From the NCBI GenBank assembly GCA_964482495.1, contig CAYZXS010000013.1, positions 1 through 64,000 on the forward strand: DNA of 64,000 nt, given 5' to 3'. Under the pieces are notes generated by a model, which made no database searches, was not told the origin of the DNA, and saw only the letters and a program-made list of their open reading frames with translations. This DNA comes from J029 sp964482495 (GTDB lineage: Bacteria > Planctomycetota > UBA1135). The position numbers and the translations under genes were made by a program. The first letter of the stretch is position 1; every line of letters begins with the position of its first letter. Below are positions 15,309 through 24,487 of the stretch, in pieces.

Positions 15309-17018
15309 TTAGTGCACCACTCCGTGGATGTAGTCGGACAGCACCGAGCCGCGCGGGTTGGCGGCGGCGTCGAGGACGTGCCACTGCATGTAGAAGTGGC
15401 GGCCATCGAAGGCGGCGTTGTTCGGGACCGCGACGGTCTTGGCGGCGGTTCCGCCAGCGTTGGTGGTGCCGGGGAAGCGGTAGTCGAGCGACACGTAGAG
15501 GGTGTTGTTCGGCGCGCCGATGAAGGCCAGGTCCAGCGGCAGGGTGAAGCCGTTCCAGGTGGTGTCGCTCCAGCCGATCAGCAGCTCGACCGGGCCGCTG
15601 GCGAGGCCGTTGGTCAGCGTGATGTCGATGTTGGTGCCCATCCACGGGTCACCGACGTGGCCGATCGAGGGCTGCAGGCCGGCGGAGGTGGTGCCGGGGG
15701 TGCCGAGGATCTCGATGTAGGCGGGCTCGTAGCCGGCGAAGGCGCCGTGCGGCATGGCGGCGATGCTGACGCCGTAGCAGCCGTCGGTGTCCCAGAAGTA
15801 GGTCAGGGTCTGCTCGCCGCTGTCGGAGGCGTCGCCGTCGCCGTTCAGGTCGAACAGGGAGTAGACCGCGTTCTGGGCCTGGGTGGCGCCGACCGGGCCG
15901 TCCTTCTGGAAGATCGTGACGCCGCCGTCGTGCGAGTAGCTGTCGTGGATGAAGCTCGGCGGGTAGAGCATGAACGGGTTGTTCGGGTCCAGCCACAGGG
16001 TGACCTCGCCGGCGTCGTTCAGGTCGGCGTCGCCGTTCAGGTCCTCACCGCGGAAGACGTAGCCGTTTCCGCCGGGGCAGGTGCTCGAGGCGGTGGCCGA
16101 GATCCAGTAGACGTCGCCGCCGTTGATGCCGGTGCCGTGGTCGACGTTCAGGCCCTCGAGGGAGCCGTAGAGGCCGGCGCCGCTGGAGGAGGGGCAGCTC
16201 GGGTTCGGCAGGGCGCCGGACTGCACGTCGACGTTCCACTCCAGCCCGGGGACGTCGCCGATCAGGTTGCAGAAGTTCCAGGCCTCGCCGGCGTCCATGG
16301 CGTCGCCGTCGCCGTTCATGTCCTGGAAGGCGTAGAGCACCAGGTCCTGCTGCTCGAAGCCGATCACGACGCCGTTGCTGTCGACCATCAGGGCCTCGAA
16401 GTCGGTGATGCCGATGGTGACCTGGGCGCCGCCGACGCCGAGCACGCTGTGGGTGCCTTGGCCGTCGACCAGCTGCTGCTGCTCGCCGTTGCTGAGGCAG
16501 ACGCCGTCGAGGTCGAGGTCGATGTAGCGGGTGATGCCGCTGCCGGGCTGCGGGCCGCCGGCGCTCGAGATCCAGTAGTCGTCGGAGACGTAGAGCTCGT
16601 TGGTCAGCGGGTCGAAGTCCAGGCCCTTGAGCCGGCTCGAGGTGCCGCCGTAGACCGCCAGGTGGTCGGCGAAGGGGATCAGCTCGCCCGGGGTCATGCA
16701 GACGCCGTCGCCGTCCAGGTCGACCATCTTCAGCACGACGTCGTCGGCGCTGACGCCGAAGATCGCCGGGGTGCCCTGGAAGGGCTCGTAGCGCATCTGC
16801 TCGACGTAGGAGATCTGGTTGCCGCCGTCGGCGGCGAACTGCCAGCCCTCGCCGGGGGTGGTGAAGACGCCGTCGAAGTCCATGTCGACGGTGCGGCGGA
16901 TCTCGTAAAGGGTGGTGGCGCCGGACCAGTCGCCGCCATAGATGACGTATTCAGAAGGGTTCTGGGCGTGCAATGAGGCCGCCGGAAGGAGGGCGAACAA
17001 GGCGAGAGTCTTGCGCAT
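15309..17018 (-). CDS. Secreted protein with six EF-hand-like calcium loops
   Basis: This 569-aa exported protein starts with a signal peptide (MRKTLALFALLPAASLHAQ). Six calcium-binding loops of the EF-hand/dockerin type can be read: DMDFDGVFTTPGE, DLDGDGVCMTPGE, DLDLDGVCLSNGE, DMNGDGDAMDAGE, DLNGDADLNDAGE and DLNGDGDASDSGE. They alternate with beta-rich segments, as in a propeller. The last ~120 residues resemble the C-terminal region of other secreted proteins here. An ATG at 17033 would add five residues. No catalytic domain was recognised; a calcium-stabilised surface or extracellular protein is inferred. Confidence 0.8.
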   Translation of the reverse strand: MRKTLALFALLPAASLHAQNPSEYVIYGGDWSGATTLYEIRRTVDMDFDGVFTTPGEGWQFAADGGNQISYVEQMRYEPFQGTPAIFGVSADDVVLKMVDLDGDGVCMTPGELIPFADHLAVYGGTSSRLKGLDFDPLTNELYVSDDYWISSAGGPQPGSGITRYIDLDLDGVCLSNGEQQQLVDGQGTHSVLGVGGAQVTIGITDFEALMVDSNGVVIGFEQQDLVLYAFQDMNGDGDAMDAGEAWNFCNLIGDVPGLEWNVDVQSGALPNPSCPSSSGAGLYGSLEGLNVDHGTGINGGDVYWISATASSTCPGGNGYVFRGEDLNGDADLNDAGEVTLWLDPNNPFMLYPPSFIHDSYSHDGGVTIFQKDGPVGATQAQNAVYSLFDLNGDGDASDSGEQTLTYFWDTDGCYGVSIAAMPHGAFAGYEPAYIEILGTPGTTSAGLQPSIGHVGDPWMGTNIDITLTNGLASGPVELLIGWSDTTWNGFTLPLDLAFIGAPNNTLYVSLDYRFPGTTNAGGTAAKTVAVPNNAAFDGRHFYMQWHVLDAAANPRGSVLSDYIHGVVH

Positions 17019-17123
17019 CGAGCTCAGGGTCATGGAGAGGGGGAAGCCTGGGGTAGGCCAGGAGAAAGGCTGGACCGGCATTCTATAGGACGCGACCCCT
17101 CGGAAATCAGGGCTGTGCTGGGG

Positions 17124-17750
17124 TCAGGATGAGATTCCGGTGTGCCGGCGATCGAAGCGGCACCATCTCTCCAGCCAGGCGCGATCCCCGGTCGGCGCGG
17201 CGACGCTCTCGTTGCAACGGATTTGGAATGCAGGGCCGAGGGACTGCTCCAGGTCCTCGGGAGCCATCGCGTACGGCGGGCCGCCCTGGTCCAGCGGCCG
17301 CCCGATCGGGAACACCAGCGAGCAGAGCGCCCCGTCCGGGGCGAGGGCGCCGCCGGCGAGAGCGCCGAAGCCGGGCCTTCGCTCCAGCGGCAGGGCGCAG
17401 TAGAAGGTGTGGTCGAAGAGCAGCTGGAAGGAGCCGGGCTCCAGGCCGGCGTCGGGCCACCAGCCGGTGTCGAGGGCGTCTCCGACCAGGAAGCGGCCGC
17501 CGTGCTCGGCCAGCCGGCCGCCGACCCGCTCGGCCAGGTCGCCGACCAGGTCCACCGCCACCACCGACCACCCGGCCTCGGCCAGGGCGATGGCGTCCCA
17601 GCCGCGGCCGCAGCCAGGGACCAGGGCCCGCGCGCCGGGGTGGGGCGGCGCGAGCTCGCCGGTCTCGATCCGCCGCCGCAGCTCCGGGTGGGCCTCGCCC
17701 AGGTCCCACGGCGTGTGCTGGTCGCGGTAACGCTGCTGCCAGTCGGTCAT
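17124..17750 (-). CDS. SAM-dependent methyltransferase, thiopurine methyltransferase-like
   Basis: This 208-aa class I methyltransferase begins WQQRYRDQHTPWDLGEAHP, the typical start of TPMT-family proteins, followed by the SAM-binding motif ALVPGCGRGWDAIALAEAG and VVAVDLV. Bacterial members often methylate thiols, selenium or tellurium compounds; the substrate here is unknown. The ATG at 17750 was chosen because the WxxRY...TPWD block starts right behind it. No operon partner is evident. Confidence 0.85.
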   Translation of the reverse strand: MTDWQQRYRDQHTPWDLGEAHPELRRRIETGELAPPHPGARALVPGCGRGWDAIALAEAGWSVVAVDLVGDLAERVGGRLAEHGGRFLVGDALDTGWWPDAGLEPGSFQLLFDHTFYCALPLERRPGFGALAGGALAPDGALCSLVFPIGRPLDQGGPPYAMAPEDLEQSLGPAFQIRCNESVAAPTGDRAWLERWCRFDRRHTGISS

Positions 17751-17814
17751 CCGCTCAGGGTACCGGCCGCGCCGCCTGGTTGGTGCGTGGGGGCCTGGGG
17801 GAGCGGGGTGGGGG

Positions 17815-19539
17815 TTATTGGATGGTGATGGTGGTGACGTCGGTGATGGAGCCGAGCGATGCGTTGTTGCAGGCGCGGCCGAGGATGGCGACGGCGTGCA
17901 GCACGGTTCCGGAGGGCACGCAGGCGGGGATCGTGACCATGGCGGTTGCGCCTCGGCCATTGCGGTCGAGGTCGCCGCTGAAGGGGCCGGGCAGGGCGCC
18001 GACGCTGCGCCGGAAGAGGGCGTCGTCGGCCAGGCCGAGGTCGCGGCGCAGGCGGCCGGGCAGGCTGGCGTGGCCGAGGCCGCCGGACAGCAGCACGACG
18101 AAGCCGCCGCCGGCTTCGGCGTCGCGGGCGTGCTCGACCTCGAAGCCGAGGGTGCCGCCGGGGCGGTGGTCTCCGAGGGCGTTCAGGGTCTGGCCGCGAA
18201 GGCCGCCGGCGTAGGGAAGGTACTGAAAGAAGGTGCCGGCGTCGCGCCCGATCCAGGAGCACACGAAGTTGCGGTACCTCTGGTTCCAGACCAGCGACGG
18301 CGTGTGCGCCTCGAGCGGCCCGTTCGGCGTCACCAGGAACCGGGGCGGCAGCCAGGTAGCGCCGCCGTCGCGGCTGACGGCCATGCCGATGGTCCAGGAG
18401 GGCATCCGGCCCCAGGCCGCGGCGAGGTAGCCGTCGCCGGCGGCGATGCTCGGCGGGTAGGAGTCGGTCGCCAGGGTGGTATGGGTCCAGGTCCGCCCCA
18501 GGTCGGTCGAGGTGGCGATCCTGGCCTCGGTGTGCCCTCCCGATCCAGCGGGGGGGATCTGCCGCCAGCCCACCGCCAGGGTGCCGTGGCCCAGGCTCAG
18601 GGTCGGGTAGTTGGGCCTGGCGCCCGGGTCGAGGGAGGTCTGCCGCACCCAGGTGGCGCCGCGGTCCTCGCTCACGCTCACCAGGACTCGCTCCGTGAGG
18701 CTCATCGTGCTCTCATGCCAGGCGACCGCGAGCTGGTCCCCGTCGACGGCGAGCTTCGGCGGCGCGCCGTTGTGGCCGGCCGAGGTCGGTTGCTTGATCA
18801 TGGTCTCCGGGCCCCAGGTCAGGCCGCCGTCATCGCTCCTGCGCAGCCAGATCTCCATGCCGCCGGGAGCCCGCGGCGTCCAGATCGCGTAGACGCGCGG
18901 GCCCTCGGCGGCGACGGCGAAGCCGTCGACATCGACCGAGTGGTTGAGGTTCAGCCGGACTCCAGGGGACCAGGTGGCGCCGCCGTCGTCCGAGGCCATG
19001 ACCCAGAGCTGGCTGCTCCGGTCGACCTGGCGGATCAGCTGGCCGAGGTAGAGCCGGCCTTCGGTGGCCAGGGCCTCGAAGGCGGTGACCTCGTTCGGGT
19101 AGCCGGCGGAGAAGCCCGCCTTGGGGAAGGGCTGGCTGGCGCTCCAGCTCCGGCCGCCGTCGCCGGTGAGGCTGAACCAGACGTCGTGGTCGTCGCTCAT
19201 CGTCTGCTGCCCGTCCAGCCAGGCGGCGACGCCGAGGTCGCCCGTTAGCGCGACGTCCGGGGCGGTCCGGTCGGCGTTGGCAGGGCCGCTGTCCAGCTTC
19301 CAGGGCGCCGACCACTGCACCCCGCGGCCGTCGCTGCGGGTCGCGTAGATGCCCATGTCCGACGGGTAGTCCCGGTCCTGGAAGACGACGACCGCGTGGT
19401 CGCCGTCGCTGGCGAGCGCGATCTCGGTGGCCGTGTCGAGCGAGTACGGCGCGACCTGCACCGCCTCCCGAGGGTTCTGGGCAGGCAGCGCGGCGGCGAG
19501 GACGAGGGGAGCAGTGGAGAGGACCGGGATAAGTCGCAT
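17815..19539 (-). CDS. Secreted BNR/sialidase-like repeat protein
   Basis: This 574-aa protein has a signal peptide (MRLIPVLSTAPLVLAAALPAQ). Asp-box repeats (SxDxGxTW) recur: TGDGGRSWS, SDDGGATWS, SDDGGLTWG, SEDRGATWV, STDLGRTWT and SRDGGATWL, indicating a six-bladed propeller of the sialidase/exo-alpha-sialidase type. No clear catalytic arginine triad was identified, so it may bind rather than cleave glycans. The C-terminus (GSITDVTTITIQ) closely matches that of the neighbouring paralogue, with which it probably arose by tandem duplication. Confidence 0.83.
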   Translation of the reverse strand: MRLIPVLSTAPLVLAAALPAQNPREAVQVAPYSLDTATEIALASDGDHAVVVFQDRDYPSDMGIYATRSDGRGVQWSAPWKLDSGPANADRTAPDVALTGDLGVAAWLDGQQTMSDDHDVWFSLTGDGGRSWSASQPFPKAGFSAGYPNEVTAFEALATEGRLYLGQLIRQVDRSSQLWVMASDDGGATWSPGVRLNLNHSVDVDGFAVAAEGPRVYAIWTPRAPGGMEIWLRRSDDGGLTWGPETMIKQPTSAGHNGAPPKLAVDGDQLAVAWHESTMSLTERVLVSVSEDRGATWVRQTSLDPGARPNYPTLSLGHGTLAVGWRQIPPAGSGGHTEARIATSTDLGRTWTHTTLATDSYPPSIAAGDGYLAAAWGRMPSWTIGMAVSRDGGATWLPPRFLVTPNGPLEAHTPSLVWNQRYRNFVCSWIGRDAGTFFQYLPYAGGLRGQTLNALGDHRPGGTLGFEVEHARDAEAGGGFVVLLSGGLGHASLPGRLRRDLGLADDALFRRSVGALPGPFSGDLDRNGRGATAMVTIPACVPSGTVLHAVAILGRACNNASLGSITDVTTITIQ

Positions 19540-19592
19540 CGAGCGTCCAGTCTGGCAGAGGCCGGCGGATCCGGCAACGGCCGCCAAAGAAG

Positions 19593-19620
19593 AAGGCCGC
19601 GGCGTCTCCGCCGCGGCCTT
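19593..19620 (-). terminator. Rho-independent terminator between two BNR paralogues
   Basis: A perfect 12-bp GC stem (AAGGCCGCGGCG and its complement) with a 4-nt loop lies 21 nt downstream of the stop at 19642 on the minus strand, followed by CTTCTTTGGC. It separates the upstream BNR gene from the next paralogue. Confidence 0.85.
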
Positions 19621-19641
19621 GTCTCTGTTCGCCCCTTCGGA

Positions 19642-21375
19642 CTACATCACCGTGACCGTGGTCACGTCGGTGATCGAGCCGATGACCACGCCACCCGCGG
19701 TCGGGTTGTAACCGATCGCGACGCAGTGCAGGACCGTGCCGACCGGGACGGTGGCCGGGATGGTCACCGAGGCGGTGCTGCCGTGGCCGGTCGCGTCCAG
19801 GGTGCCGGACAGCGGACCCGGGTTCATGGCCATGGTGGCGCTCAGGAAGGAGTCGAAGGCCAGGCCGATGTCGTAGGCGCCGGTGAAGGGCAGCACGTAG
19901 TTGCCCGGAGCCGCGGCGACGACGGTGCCGAAGCGGGTGCCGGCCTCGGAAGCGCCGAAGTTGTCGACGTCGAAGCTGACCGAGCCGCCCGGGGTGAACA
20001 TGCCGATCGGGGTCAGGGTCTGGGCACGGGTGCCGCCGGCGTACATGTGGTTGAAGCCGGTGTCATCGGACAGCCAGACGCACAGGAAGTTGTTGTACTT
20101 CGCGTTCCAACCCAGCTCGACGTAGTCGGCGTCGCCGGGCTGGCCGCCCATGGCCATGTCTTGCGAGGGGAGCCAGGTGGCGCCGCCGTCACGGCTGACG
20201 GCAGCGACCGGGTTCTCCGGCCAGGAGGGGCCGCCCCAAGCAGCGCCGACGTAGTCGCCGTCGACCTGCACGCGCGGGTAGGCCGCGCCGCCGGAGCTCA
20301 CCTGGGTGGTGGTCCAGGTCAGGCCGTTGTCGCTCGACACCGCCACGAAGGCCTCGTCGGCGCCCAAGCTGTTGTCCTCCCAGGCGCAGGCGTAGACGCC
20401 GTTGCTGTAGTCCATCCAGTGGTTGTCGCCGTCGAAGCCGGACTGCAGGGTGACCTCGGCCCACCAGCTGTGGCCGCCGTCAGCGCTGTAGACGAAGTGG
20501 AGCTCCTCGTTGCTGGCGGAGGTCGGCAGCTCGTCCTCGGCCCAGGCCAGGGCGATGCTGTTGCCGTCGACGCTCATGAAGATGCCGCCGAACTCGATGT
20601 CGCCGTTGGCCGGGCCGGAGGCGTCGACCTGGGCTTCGGGCATCATCCAGGTGGCGAGGCCGTCGTGGCTCATGCGGAAGAACAGGTCGTCGTCCGCGAC
20701 GGCGTTGCGGTCATCGTCCCAGGCGACGTAGCAGTTCATGCCGTCGGCGCCGATGGCGATGCTGTCGATGTCGTTGGTGACCGAGCTGGCGTTGACCGCG
20801 GTACCCCAGGTGGCGCCGTTGTCGTGCGAGGCCAGGACCCACAGCTCGTCGTTGCCGTTGTCGATCAGCTGGGCGACGTAGATGGAGCCGCCGCCGATGG
20901 CCGAGCGGACCGACAGCACGGTGTTGCTGCCGCCGTAGGCGTAGCCGCCCTTGTCGAGGATCTGGTCGGCGGACCAGGTGGCGCCGCCGTCGGTCGACAC
21001 CGAGACCCAGGTGTCGTAGTAGGTCGTGGTGGTGCTGGTGTTGTTGCGGCCGTCGCGCCAGGTGGCGACCAGGACGTTGCCGTCGCCGACCAGCGAGAAG
21101 GTGTCGTTGCGCTTCTCGGCCAGCGAGATGTCGCTGTCGAGGCGGACCGGGGCGCCCCAGGTGGTTCCGTGGCCGTCGCCGGTCACGACATAAACACCCT
21201 TGTCGCCGCTGTCGTTGCAGAGGATGGCCGACATGTCGCCCTCGGAGAAGATCGAGGGGCTATAGACGGCGCCGGTCGCGGCAGGCGTCAGGTCCTGGTA
21301 GGCGCGGGGGTTCTGAGCGAGGAGGGAACCGGCGAACAGGGCGCCGGCAAGGGAGATCGCGAACGTCGTACGCAT
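19642..21375 (-). CDS. Secreted BNR/sialidase-like repeat protein, paralogue
   Basis: This 577-aa protein has a signal peptide (MRTTFAISLAGALFAGSLLAQ). Asp-box repeats such as STDGGATWS, SHDNGATWG, SADGGHSWW, SSDNGLTWT and SRDGGATWL indicate a beta-propeller like that of its neighbour at 17815-19539. Both proteins share the gene layout and the ending GSITDVTTVTV. The function is not known; sialidase-like or exo-polysaccharide binding activity is possible. The start at 21375 gives a normal signal peptide. Confidence 0.83.
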   Translation of the reverse strand: MRTTFAISLAGALFAGSLLAQNPRAYQDLTPAATGAVYSPSIFSEGDMSAILCNDSGDKGVYVVTGDGHGTTWGAPVRLDSDISLAEKRNDTFSLVGDGNVLVATWRDGRNNTSTTTTYYDTWVSVSTDGGATWSADQILDKGGYAYGGSNTVLSVRSAIGGGSIYVAQLIDNGNDELWVLASHDNGATWGTAVNASSVTNDIDSIAIGADGMNCYVAWDDDRNAVADDDLFFRMSHDGLATWMMPEAQVDASGPANGDIEFGGIFMSVDGNSIALAWAEDELPTSASNEELHFVYSADGGHSWWAEVTLQSGFDGDNHWMDYSNGVYACAWEDNSLGADEAFVAVSSDNGLTWTTTQVSSGGAAYPRVQVDGDYVGAAWGGPSWPENPVAAVSRDGGATWLPSQDMAMGGQPGDADYVELGWNAKYNNFLCVWLSDDTGFNHMYAGGTRAQTLTPIGMFTPGGSVSFDVDNFGASEAGTRFGTVVAAAPGNYVLPFTGAYDIGLAFDSFLSATMAMNPGPLSGTLDATGHGSTASVTIPATVPVGTVLHCVAIGYNPTAGGVVIGSITDVTTVTVM

Positions 21376-21604
21376 GTGTTTGCAGCTGGGGCTAGCAAGG
21401 GAAGGGAGTGGACGGCCGCCAGCGGAAATGGATGGGGGCGACAGACCATGCACCACGGCACGGAGGCGCCGTGAGGCGGCCTCTAGGCTACCAACTTGTC
21501 CAAAGCAAGTCTGAAGAAAGGGGCGGTCCCATGTGGAGAAACGGTGGACAAACCCAACTGCTTGGAGAGGGCGCGGATAAGGAATTGAAAATCCCTAGGC
21601 GGCG

Positions 21605-24487
21605 TCAACCGCCCTCGTGCTCCATGCCCGGGTAGAGATGGACCGTGTCCGGATCCCCCAATCCGAAGAGCTGCCGCAGCGGCCGGCTCAGGAGGCTGTC
21701 GCCGTGGTCGCGCCGGACCCGGCTGGCGATCTGGGCCGCGAAGTCGGGGTCGCCGGAGGCCAGCGCCTCCTCCGCCCAGGCCACGAGCAGCAGCGGCGGC
21801 GGCGCCGGCTCGGCCGCGCCCACTGCCTTGCGGAAGGCGAGCAGGGACTCGGCGTGGCGCTCGAGGCCTGCGAGGGCCTGGGCGCGCAGGGTCAGGCTGT
21901 TGAAGTGGGCAGGATCCAGGTCCAGGGCTTGTTCGGCGGTGGCCAGAGCTTCGTCGTGGATCAGCATCTCCTGCCAGGCCTGACCGGCCGCGAACAGCAG
22001 GTCGGGCTCGCGCCAGCCCAGACCGGCCTCGGGACCCTGGCCGAGGTCGACCTCCCCCTCCGCCGTCAGGGCGCCGAAGTAGCGCAAGGCCCACTCGGCC
22101 TCCCGCTTGGCCACCACCAGCGGCGCTAGCCGGCGCCAGAAGTCGCGCAGGAAGGGGTCGTCGGGGTGCAGGCGGCTGAGCCGGTAGAGCTCGGCCAGCG
22201 GCTGCTCGTCCAGATCGAGCCATTCCTTCTCGGGGGGATTGTCGTAGTCGTCGCGGACCTCGTAGACCTGGAGCCGCAGGTGGTCGGCGTAAAAGCCCAG
22301 GAGGCTGTCTTGGCTGGCGTCGCCGAGCTGGTTCCGCAGATCGGTGAGCAGCCGACCCGCGCGGGCGGTGGAGCGGCCCTTGTCGGGGCGGCGGTACTCG
22401 GTGCCGGCCACGGCCTGCACCGCCCGGCTGAGCGGCCCCTGGAGCGAGACGGACGGCAGCTGCTCCAACTCCTGGTCGGTCGCCACCCGCATCAGGGCCG
22501 AGGCGCCCTCGGGGACGGGCATCGGGGTGGCGCCGCCGAGCACCAGGAGCCGGGGTTCGCGCCAGCCCTGCGGCAGGATCCACAGCTCGACGCGGTCGAG
22601 GCTGGCCCGCATCGCCTGGACCACTCCGCCGACGACCTCCGGGGTCACCTGCGAGGGCTGGAAGCTGACCGCCATGCGCCCCTGGGGCGCCAGCCGCGCC
22701 GCCGCGGTCACGATCAGCGAGGCGCGCAGGGGGTTGCGGCGCCGCTGCCACAGGGCCTCGTCCCGCACCAGGATCAGGTCGTAGCTGCCCTCGGCCTCGG
22801 CCACCGTGGTGGTGAGCCGGGAAAGCCCGACCGCGCGCCAGTCGGGGTCGAAGCGGTCGGCCAGGCGGACCAGCGCCGGCGGGTCGCAGGCCAGCCCGGT
22901 CTCGCGGATGCCGGCGGCGTTCCAAGCACGCAGCGTGCCGGTGTGCGGCGGGCCGACCAGCAGCGCGGCGCGGGCGTCGGGCGCGGCGGCGGCCAAGAAG
23001 GCGGCCTCGTCCGTCCGCGGCGACAGGTCGTGGAACTCCCGGCGCAGGAAATTGCGGCCGTCGGCGAGGATCAGGTGGCCGCCGGGGTCGGCGCCTTGGC
23101 CCTCGTCCGCATAGCCGAGCCGCCGGATCATGCGCGCCCGCGTCGCCGGGGTCCTCAGCTCCCCGCGCAGCCCGGCGCGGGTCGCGACCGGGTACTCGTA
23201 GCTGTCGTAGAAGGGCGCGGAGGTCTCGGGGTGGAGCGGCGCGCCGATCTCGGCCCACGGCAGGACGACGAAGCCGATGCTGAGCAGCAGCCGCGCCAGC
23301 AGCGGCAGCGGGCTGGCCAGAGCCAGGCCGCCCGCGGCGAACAGCAGCCAGGGCAGCGGCTCGGTCAAGAAGCCGAAGTCGGTGTGGCTGTGGTCGAAGG
23401 CGAGCCAGGCCAGGCCGAGGCCGGCGCCCAGCCCGACCGCGCCGATGCCGGTGCGGCCGCGGGCGCCGACCGCCATGCGCAGCAGGATGCCGCCGCAGAC
23501 GGCGAGGAAGCCGGCCAGGCGCAGCGCGAGATAGGGGGTGTAGGCGAGGTCGTCCTCGCTCAGGCGGCTGCCCTCGACCGCGCCCTCGACGGTGAAGCGG
23601 GCGACGCGCGGGTCGCCGAGCAGGCTCGCGAAGACCCGCGGGTCCTCCAGCTTGCTCACGAGCTCGGCGGCGACGCCGAGGCCGTAGTGCACCGCCACCG
23701 CCGCGCAGGCCGCCAGCGGCAGGCGCCAGCGGCTGCCGGCGACGCTGCCGAAGAGCAGCCCGGCCAAGACCGCGGGCAAGCCGAGCGCCAGCAGCCGGCG
23801 CAGGTCCTCGGCCGAGGACGAGCCGTCGTAGAGCTCGAGCAGCGGCAGCAAGAACACCGCGGCGCCGGCGAGGGCGGCGCCGGTCAGCACCTGGACTCCG
23901 GTCTCGAGAGGACCGGCAGGGAGCTGGATGGCGTCCTCGGCGCCGGCGGCGGCGTCGTCCAAGCCGCGCTCGGGCGGCCGGACCGGGGTGGTCAGCCAGG
24001 CGGCGAGGCAGGCGACCGCCCAGCCGATCGGGCCGAGGCCGAAGTGCAGGGTCAGGGCGGCGCCGGCGAGCGCCCCGGGCAGGAACAGCTCGCGGCGGGC
24101 GTTGCCGCCGTGGGTGAGGACGTCGGCGAGCCGCCCGGCGACGTGGCTGAGCGGCAGCAGCAGGATCAGGAAGGGCAGCACGAAGGCGGCGGCGCCGCCG
24201 CGGGCGCCGGCCCAGGGCGCGAGCGCCGGCATCAGCCAGCCGATCATCGCCACCATCGCCAGCGCCGTCCGCGGACCGAGCCAGCCGCCTCGCCGCGCGG
24301 GCTTGATCGCGCGCAGCGGCGCGCCGGCCTCGGCGAGGCGCAGCGAGAAGGCGCACAGCACCGCGGCGGCCGCGATCGTGGCCGCCAGCGACGAGCCGCC
24401 CGCGGTCAACGCCGCGGCGTCGACCAGGCCGAGCAGGACCGCCGTCAGGGAGGCGGCGTGGAGGAAGATCAGGAGGCTCGCGCTCAT
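21605..24487 (-). CDS. Large polytopic membrane protein with spermidine-synthase-like domain and TPR region
   Basis: This 960-aa protein starts with many transmembrane segments (about residues 1-450, e.g. LIFLHAASLTAVLLGLVDAA). A Rossmann-like region follows (YDLILVRDEALWQRRRN, LAPQGRMAVSFQ), as in membrane-fused spermidine synthase-like proteins. The C-terminal ~200 residues have TPR-like helices (ALATAEQALDLDPAHFNSLT). A true aminopropyltransferase active site was not seen, so polyamine synthesis should not be assumed. Its ATG overlaps the stop of the upstream methyltransferase (ATGA), so the two are likely translated together. Confidence 0.78.
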   Translation of the reverse strand: MSASLLIFLHAASLTAVLLGLVDAAALTAGGSSLAATIAAAAVLCAFSLRLAEAGAPLRAIKPARRGGWLGPRTALAMVAMIGWLMPALAPWAGARGGAAAFVLPFLILLLPLSHVAGRLADVLTHGGNARRELFLPGALAGAALTLHFGLGPIGWAVACLAAWLTTPVRPPERGLDDAAAGAEDAIQLPAGPLETGVQVLTGAALAGAAVFLLPLLELYDGSSSAEDLRRLLALGLPAVLAGLLFGSVAGSRWRLPLAACAAVAVHYGLGVAAELVSKLEDPRVFASLLGDPRVARFTVEGAVEGSRLSEDDLAYTPYLALRLAGFLAVCGGILLRMAVGARGRTGIGAVGLGAGLGLAWLAFDHSHTDFGFLTEPLPWLLFAAGGLALASPLPLLARLLLSIGFVVLPWAEIGAPLHPETSAPFYDSYEYPVATRAGLRGELRTPATRARMIRRLGYADEGQGADPGGHLILADGRNFLRREFHDLSPRTDEAAFLAAAAPDARAALLVGPPHTGTLRAWNAAGIRETGLACDPPALVRLADRFDPDWRAVGLSRLTTTVAEAEGSYDLILVRDEALWQRRRNPLRASLIVTAAARLAPQGRMAVSFQPSQVTPEVVGGVVQAMRASLDRVELWILPQGWREPRLLVLGGATPMPVPEGASALMRVATDQELEQLPSVSLQGPLSRAVQAVAGTEYRRPDKGRSTARAGRLLTDLRNQLGDASQDSLLGFYADHLRLQVYEVRDDYDNPPEKEWLDLDEQPLAELYRLSRLHPDDPFLRDFWRRLAPLVVAKREAEWALRYFGALTAEGEVDLGQGPEAGLGWREPDLLFAAGQAWQEMLIHDEALATAEQALDLDPAHFNSLTLRAQALAGLERHAESLLAFRKAVGAAEPAPPPLLLVAWAEEALASGDPDFAAQIASRVRRDHGDSLLSRPLRQLFGLGDPDTVHLYPGMEHEGG

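Noticed and set aside
21376..21604. Promoter for the BNR paralogue
   Set aside because: A TTGGACA is visible on the minus strand, but no acceptable -10 at proper distance was found, so no site is annotated.
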